Positions 58,668 to 64,000 of a stretch of 64,000 nt of DNA are shown here, in pieces (position 1 is the first letter of the stretch; each line of letters opens with the position of its first letter). Below the pieces are notes generated by a model that saw only the letters and a list, made by a program, of their open reading frames with translations, did no database searches and had not been told where the DNA came from. Position numbers and translations under genes: made by a program. The stretch is from Galerina marginata (lineage: Eukaryota; Basidiomycota; Agaricomycetes; Agaricales; Galerinaceae). The stretch is from positions 682,001 to 746,000 of the forward strand of contig JAECYW010000014.1 in NCBI GenBank assembly GCA_023014335.1. Reading direction: 5' to 3'.

Positions 58668-59304
58668 AGCCGCATACGCAGGTCGCCACCCAATTTTAAG
58701 TTAACAGACGGAAAACCGGTCACCGTTCCCCTGCAAATGCAATCAAGTGGTTGGGAGTTTTTACTGTAGTATTGAAAAAGGAGAAAGCACTGACAACATC
58801 AACGTTAAGATAACTAGATGATGAGCTATGTACTTGATATCTTGTAGTCACTTACTCGGAAGGATATGTTAAGAGAATAACCGGCAGGGTCCCAGTCCGG
58901 GTAGTTGTTATACACAGTACACTTGCTGCATTTGCAAGTCTGAGGAAAGGGTCACCCGTCTTGTATTTTCCTCTGGAGCAAGTCTGTATTATTTCTCAAA
59001 CTGGAGAACTGTGTGAAATTATCATGTTTATTACACAACCTCGATAGCCCCAGAAAATGCACGGTTCCCGTCCTCTTTTCCCAGTCGATTGAGCGGCTCG
59101 GAACGCATCCTGTTTGGCTAGTGGCATCCCCAGATCAAATGGTGCGCTGAATAATAAATATGCCATGTCAGCGCCGACAAAACAAGGCTGGCCGGAGGAA
59201 TGACACAGGTGCGGCGAGAGCACAGATATAATAGGGAGGAACATCGGCGAAGAATAAAAAGGCAAGGTCACGTAGGTCGTAGAATCGGCACAGTGATAAA
59301 TTCG
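58668..59304. other. Intergenic region between convergent genes
   Basis: 637 bases between the stop of the plus-strand acidic protein and the stop of the minus-strand BTB gene. It holds both 3' ends and nothing else I can support. Confidence 0.45.
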
Positions 59305-60538
59305 CTACTTGCCATCCGCGCCAGACCACATTTGAGTGGCGTACTTAACCGTATGAAATGGAGAAAAAAACAAGAAAGGATTCAAAAACTTCACCTTTAG
59401 GGCGGTCCATTGCACTACCACGTCCTTAATCCTATCCTTCACCGCTTGATGGCACATTTCGCATGAGAGATGCTCCAAGAGCGGGTTCAACGTCGTCTGT
59501 ATGACATGAGCCGACAAATCTGGGAAGGAGTTAGGGAAATAAAGAAAATTGAGCACATCACAAACCAGCGCGTGCTTCCCAAGCTAGATACGCGGTAACA
59601 AGTACCCAAGCACGCGTCAGCCTTTTCTGGTCCGAGAACCGACATTGATCTAATTGGAGATGATGGGGTGGAGGCTGCAGGAGGATCGCTTTCAACGATG
59701 TGAGCCATCCGGCCTGAAGTTGTAGTAACCTCTTTAGATAGACCGCGCCCATTCGTACTGCCATTTCATCTGTGATAGTTGGCAAATCACATGAGAGGAG
59801 GTGAGAGGACACGCTAATAGCGAGCGAGGATAGGCCGTGGTGCCCCGCGAGAGCGTACACATCTAGGGGATGCAATGGAGCGTGAGCAAGTAATAGTTCG
59901 TACAGTGGAGATGATGGGCGGATAAAAGTTTGAGGGGGAATGGAAAAACTGGGCATGCAATCCACTGCGTAGACAAGGGTTTCGAAATCTGGAGAGTGCG
60001 CGGCTGGAGAAGTTCCGTATAGTGTATGTAATATGATATTAAGTACCGCACTGGGTACATTTAGATGGATGATCTTCGACCTGTATTGCGAGTCTGAGAG
60101 CGGTGCTGAAATGCACAGCTTAAAAGCATCCTCGCAGCTGTCCAAGATAGTTTCGGCGTGTACATAAAAGGCCACCCCATCGACAGACGAGAAAATAGTG
60201 TTGGGAGCAGGGATACCTCCTGGGTGAAAAGCAGCAGAGATCGCGAGAGTGTTCAAACGAACATCGTCTCCTGTCAGCTCACTTGTCGAAGGTGGCGGGG
60301 TAAGAGCATCCTGCAGAACAAAAGTTAAATGAGTCACTACTGCATGATAATTAAAACCACCAACAAGTGGGGGTGGAGCTTGGAAGTTACTCCGATAGCT
60401 ATCGCCAGAATTCGAACTTGGGCTAAGCTGTGGGTAGTTGTAGTAGTCGAAGGTGGCATGTAGTGGGGGTTGCCCGTAGAAAGATTCCGTATGACATACG
60501 AGGGTAGGATCCATGGTATGGAGGAGCCGATTATACAA
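59305..60538 (-). CDS. BTB/POZ domain protein
   Basis: Three exons on the minus strand (59566-60538, 59395-59519, 59305-59343) join in frame to 378 aa. The central part is BTB-like: DGVAFYVHAETILDSCEDAF, then IIHLNVPSAVLNIILHTLYG, then ALAGHHGLSSLAISVSSHLL. This is the form expanded in Agaricomycetes, where BTB proteins often act as adaptors for Cullin-3 ubiquitin ligases. The N-terminus is Pro/Ser/Tyr-rich and unstructured. Exon 2 (VIQTTLNPLLEHLSCEMCHQ) and a 13-codon last exon ending SGADGK complete it. The second Met (60,514) is an alternative start. Confidence 0.8.
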
Positions 60539-61219
60539 GTCAAAGACGATCTTCTTTTATATGATAGAAAAATGGCTTGAAGAAGCATGGCGTAGATCAT
60601 TCAAAGCATCGGGACCCAGCCGCGGCCTTTTCTACTGTTTTTCATGGCGATCGCGCAGACGCCAGATAATCATCCCACTCCATCCTTGAGCAAGATCAGA
60701 GTCTAAGAGCGGGTCTGGCCCGGTCTGGGTGCTCAGGTACCTGTTTTGGGCAAGTTGCTGACGTCATAAATTATCATCCAATGTGGGCAGAGGTCACGCG
60801 CATAAAATAAACCGTCAAGAGCCGGCAAGTCGAGGATTTTTGGTATTATTGTCAACCACTATCACTGAAGGATTTATGGTAAGTGATTCATTGCTGGCTT
60901 CCCATGATTTTATTTTGGTTTGCTTTATTTTAGTCTTATTTGGATGGATGGCTGGTTGCAAGTGCTTGTTGTACCTTCGAACTTCAATGTTACTATTCAT
61001 TTTTCAGATTTGTAGCTCATGATCCTCGGCGACTTGAAGCCCCAGCCCGTGGCCTTGCTAGCGCTCAACTCTTAATGTTTCCCTCTCCGAGGTAAACTCG
61101 TAGGGAACATGGGTCGGACGTGCCAGTACCATCAAGATTCAAGATAGTAGGTACCAAAAGGCACGGAGATTACGTTTCAAAGGTAATGATATAAACACCT
61201 CAAATTTAATTACGACGAA
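60539..61219. other. Intergenic region
   Basis: About 680 bases, upstream of the BTB gene and downstream of the GTPase gene. No gene, RNA or repeat supported. Confidence 0.4.
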
Positions 61220-62499
61220 TCAAAGGAGAGGGACTGCCGGAGATCCCAACGGATCATGACTGATTGAGTCCCGAAAAAGTGCTTGAAGGATGAGCTGCTC
61301 GTCAACCACATTTGTGGTTGCGCCCTCCATCACCCACTCCCTCATGCCCAGCACCGAAACCACGAAAACTGGCTGCAGAGGCAGCTCGAGTTTAATCAGA
61401 TTCTTGTTCACCATCTCGCGGGTGTTGTCGAGGAATATTTTCCTCGCCTGTCCATCCGTCAGCCGGCCCCTACGCTCTTTCTTGAGGTTCTGGGTAAGCT
61501 GGTCGGCCTTGGTGCGAACCAAGTAAGTAGGTATCCCGCATTCATGTGCGTTACGAAGGAGTGTCCCAGCTGTCTGGGTGAAGCGGTCGGAAAAGAGGAT
61601 GACGAGGACGTCGAAGGCATAGAGGCCCTGGTTCATGAAGTAGAGCCATCCAGAGATATTTGGGGTATTCGCGCCAGGTACGTCAAACCATTTGATTTCG
61701 GGATGGCGAGGATCGACGTAACCTTGGACTTTCGTAGTTGTCTCATTTATGCCAACCGCGGCTGCACCAGGATCGTCTGGCCATAGCCCGCGAACAGCAT
61801 TCAGCAGTGCTGACTTTCCCACTCCAGATTCGCCCACAAGAGCGACGTTGAGTGCGCCTTTATCGTAACCGTGACGCTCTCGGAAGTGCTGTACCTGCTC
61901 AGCCGTAGGCCGCACATCTGGTGGAATTCCGCGTAGGAGTCTCTCCTCAGCCGCCTTTTGTGCTTCGACCGCCGCTTTTGTTGCCTCCTGCGCTGCCTTG
62001 AAGCACTTTTGTGCGCTGGAAGCTCGATCTTCCCATGAGCGTGCAGCTCGGGCTGCGTCTTCTATTTTCTGGGCTTCTTCTCGCCTCTGCTGAGCCTCGC
62101 TTTCTCGTTCCTGCGCCTCTCTTCTTTCTGCGTGTTCTGCCTCCCTCTGCGCCTGTTCTGCATCTCTCTTCGCCCGTTCTGCGTCTCTCTGCGCCTGTTC
62201 TACCTCCCTCTGCGCCTGTTCCGCATCTCTCTGCGCGCGATCTGCGTCCCACTGTGCCTGTTCTAAGTCCCTCAGCGCCTTCTTCCTCGCCTTACTTGCA
62301 CCACGCAACCCCCTGCCCGCCAAGGTTTTGAACAGCAATATGACCAGTAATAGAACACATGCTGACGCTAAGTAAAGTCCAATTTCAGATCACATCTATG
62401 GCAGTGGAATTTTTGAGAGATACCTAGGTAGGTCACCGGACCAAGCATTCGTTTAGCGAGAGTTTGAGTGACTGCGTTTTTCGTTGGGTCTAGTAGCAT
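61220..62499 (-). CDS. Membrane-anchored IRG-like GTPase with coiled coil
   Basis: Two exons on the minus strand (62424-62499 and 61220-62367) encode 407 aa starting MLLDPTKNAVTQ. A hydrophobic segment (ASACVLLLVILLF, about residues 25-40) is a likely N-terminal transmembrane anchor. Residues about 55-165 form a long Ala/Glu/Arg-rich coiled coil with a repeated AQRDAEQ heptad. The GTPase domain follows: G1 GESGVGKS (204-211), G3 DVPG (254-257) and G4 TKAD (311-314). This is the interferon-inducible GTPase (IRG) type domain often annotated in basidiomycetes. Animal IRGs act on pathogen-containing membranes; the fungal role is unknown. The start was chosen because the first exon adds an ATG just after a TATAAAAA box (plus strand about 62,503-62,510). 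Confidence 0.78.
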
Positions 62500-63563
62500 G
62501 GATTTTTATACGCCGATCCATCGAGGCATATTCGGCCGCAGTTCATGGGTACAGACCAACGTGAATTCATTTCAACAAATTGGGTGAACATCATTATGCA
62601 ATCAGGGCCTCAGGCTCGCGTCTTCGACTTCGGCAGGTTGAAACTTGAAATTTTGAAACCCCAGTCTGTGATTTTTAACTCTGCAGTTTTGCCGAAGTTT
62701 TGCGAAGGTATTTGCTAGTAAACAGCGAGTGTTGACATTGTAATGAGTAGATTATATTTCCTATTATAAACCTTCCTGGTCAATCTTGCCTCGAGGCTGG
62801 CGTGCACCTGAGGCTGCTGCTGCGTTGATGTGATTAGCATGAGGTGTAGGTGGGCAAGATTTAAACAGATAAACATGTTTGTGGGTTGAAGAAAAAGACA
62901 ATGAAGAAGAAATACGGGCTCGATCCTGTGCATTTTGGGTTGTAAAAGGAATAGTGACACAAATTAGCGCCGTCAATTGGCTGACGCGAGCATTTGAAAC
63001 CCCGCGAATAATACGGTGTCGATCAAGAAAGTGCCACGCGTCGTGTCTTTTCTAACTTCCATGTTCTTCGCGATCCTTTCGAATTCACCGTCGCTCTTGT
63101 ATCTGGTCATAATGTCGTGGAATATCTGGCATAGCTCAAACGTCAATCTTGCTCAGCACTTACTAGGTTGATGGCCGATAATCGATGGACTTGTTGGGCT
63201 TCTTCTAGGGGCACGGGGCTGTGATTTTTGGTTAATGTGAAACTAGGAATTAGCGCCAATCTTCCGAATCACAGACCGTTGGAAGGGTGGTTTCAGAATA
63301 GTCACAACGGGCATGCACATCACATTGCAGCATACGCGTGCAATGATCAGTATACGCTGACTCGAAGCCAGCTCGACTGCAGGTACGTGCAATTGATCCA
63401 CGCGTATAAAGTTACTGAGCCGACTTGAAACATCTAAAGCATACTCTACACCTATTTTTTCTCTTTACCTTGGTCGTGTGATACTCCGTAGGTATTCTTC
63501 TCAAAAGTTTTACAGCTGTAGCCGCAATATAACCACTAATTATATTCAGACTTGATACGCGTA
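62500..63563. promoter_or_regulatory. Shared intergenic region of the divergent GTPase pair
   Basis: About 1.06 kb between the minus-strand GTPase gene and its plus-strand paralogue. It contains the TATAAAAA box of the minus-strand gene. No coding sequence is evident. Co-regulation is possible but not shown. Confidence 0.4.
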
Positions 63564-64000
63564 ATGGGGTCATCTTCGTCGAAACTGAGGGAAGAGCTGA
63601 AAAAAGCGAACGAGGCAAAAGAGCAGGCGGAGAAGGACAAGCAACGGGCGGAGAGCGATAAGGCACAGGCGCTGAGGGACCAGGAACAGGCCCAGAGAGA
63701 CAGGGAGCGAGCTCAGACGGAAAGGGAACGGGCGCAGACGGACAAGGAACGGGCGCGGATGGACAAAGAGCAGGCGCAGCGGGATGCACAGGAGGCAAGG
63801 GACCAGGCACAGCAGGACGGCGCTGCAAGACTGGAGGCCGAACGGAGGGAGCAGGAGGCCCGCAAACGAGAAAGGGAGGCGCACGAACGCGAAATGGGGG
63901 CTCAAAGGAGAGTAGAAGAAGCTCAGCAGGCAAGGGAGAAGGCTGAACGGGATGCACGTTCATGGGAAGAACGAGCTGCCGAAGCTGAAAAGGCACGCAA
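63564..64000 (+). CDS. N-terminal part of a second coiled-coil, IRG-like GTPase (cut by window end)
   Basis: Open from ATG 63,564 to the window edge, at least 145 codons. It starts MGSSSSKL, a good N-myristoylation context (Gly2, Ser6). A long charged coiled coil follows with repeated RAQTDKERA / EQAQRDA heptads. The segment DARSWEERAAEAEKA matches ARAARSWEDRASSAQK just before the GTPase domain of the neighbouring gene, so a GTPase domain probably follows outside the window. The family assignment beyond the coiled coil is inference. A tandem-duplication origin is likely. Confidence 0.65.
   Translation, partial: MGSSSSKLREELKKANEAKEQAEKDKQRAESDKAQALRDQEQAQRDRERAQTERERAQTDKERARMDKEQAQRDAQEARDQAQQDGAARLEAERREQEARKREREAHEREMGAQRRVEEAQQAREKAERDARSWEERAAEAEKAR

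Noticed and set aside
63412..63996. Long minus-strand frames at the right edge (Pro/Leu-rich)
   Set aside because: They are the antisense of the plus-strand coiled-coil repeat starting at 63,564, which has a good ATG and a paralogue next door.
1..64000. tRNA, rRNA or other structured RNA genes
   Set aside because: I saw no cloverleaf with A and B boxes and no rRNA-like sequence on reading. A dedicated scan could still find one.

Overview
This looks like a chromosomal window from a mushroom-forming basidiomycete (Agaricomycete). Genes are split by many 44-67 nt GT-AG introns with CTRAY-type branch points. The gene set fits that group: a class I hydrophobin, a TPR-CHAT protein, a BTB protein, a large pseudokinase-like protein, an HSPA12-like Hsp70 and interferon-inducible-type (IRG-like) GTPases.

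Region 1 (1-22,812) is a nested transposon stack. A hAT element (161-22,804; 8-bp target duplication ATGTCGGT, termini TAGGGTTGGGTAAA / TAGCGTTGGGTAAA) encodes an unusual Ulp1-protease + BED-finger + hAT-transposase fusion. About 40 bp inside its right end sits a head-to-tail array of three 5,938-bp copies of a second element (4,953-22,766). Each copy carries one apparently intact eight-exon gene for a predicted 1,643-aa protein. It has three AT-hooks, a Cys-rich module, a putative DDE RNase H-like core with a complete DEDDy 3'-5' exonuclease between its second D and its E, and a C-terminal Cys cluster. The copies are joined by a single TAATAT and I found only two differences among them. This is the most interesting system in the window.

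Region 2 (22,813-34,280) is mostly non-coding or decayed sequence. It contains two long paralogous blocks (1-152 plus 22,805-24,345; and 31,293-33,294) and a third diverged relative near 25.8-26.6 kb. The second block preserves the sequence of the hAT target site without hAT. The blocks contain diverged tandem modules, each with an intron-like segment. One four-exon gene (27,048-28,280) carries CAE and PCxxC motifs of the deaminase fold.

Region 3 (34,281-44,700) is a minus-strand TPR-CHAT gene split by a recent gag-only LTR retroelement (35,092-41,968; 499-bp LTRs, 4-bp duplication ACAC). That element's leader is itself interrupted by a smaller LTR element (36,268-39,563; 154-bp LTRs, 5-bp duplication AACTT).

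Region 4 (46,400-64,000) is ordinary gene space: ETF-ubiquinone oxidoreductase, a class I hydrophobin, an HSPA12-like Hsp70, a pseudokinase-like protein with a zinc-binding tail, a small acidic unknown, a BTB protein, and a divergent pair of IRG-like GTPase genes (one with a transmembrane anchor, one with an N-myristoylation-type start and cut by the window edge). CHAT, deaminase-fold and IRG-like genes are families often linked to conflict or cell death, but a joint role here is only inference.
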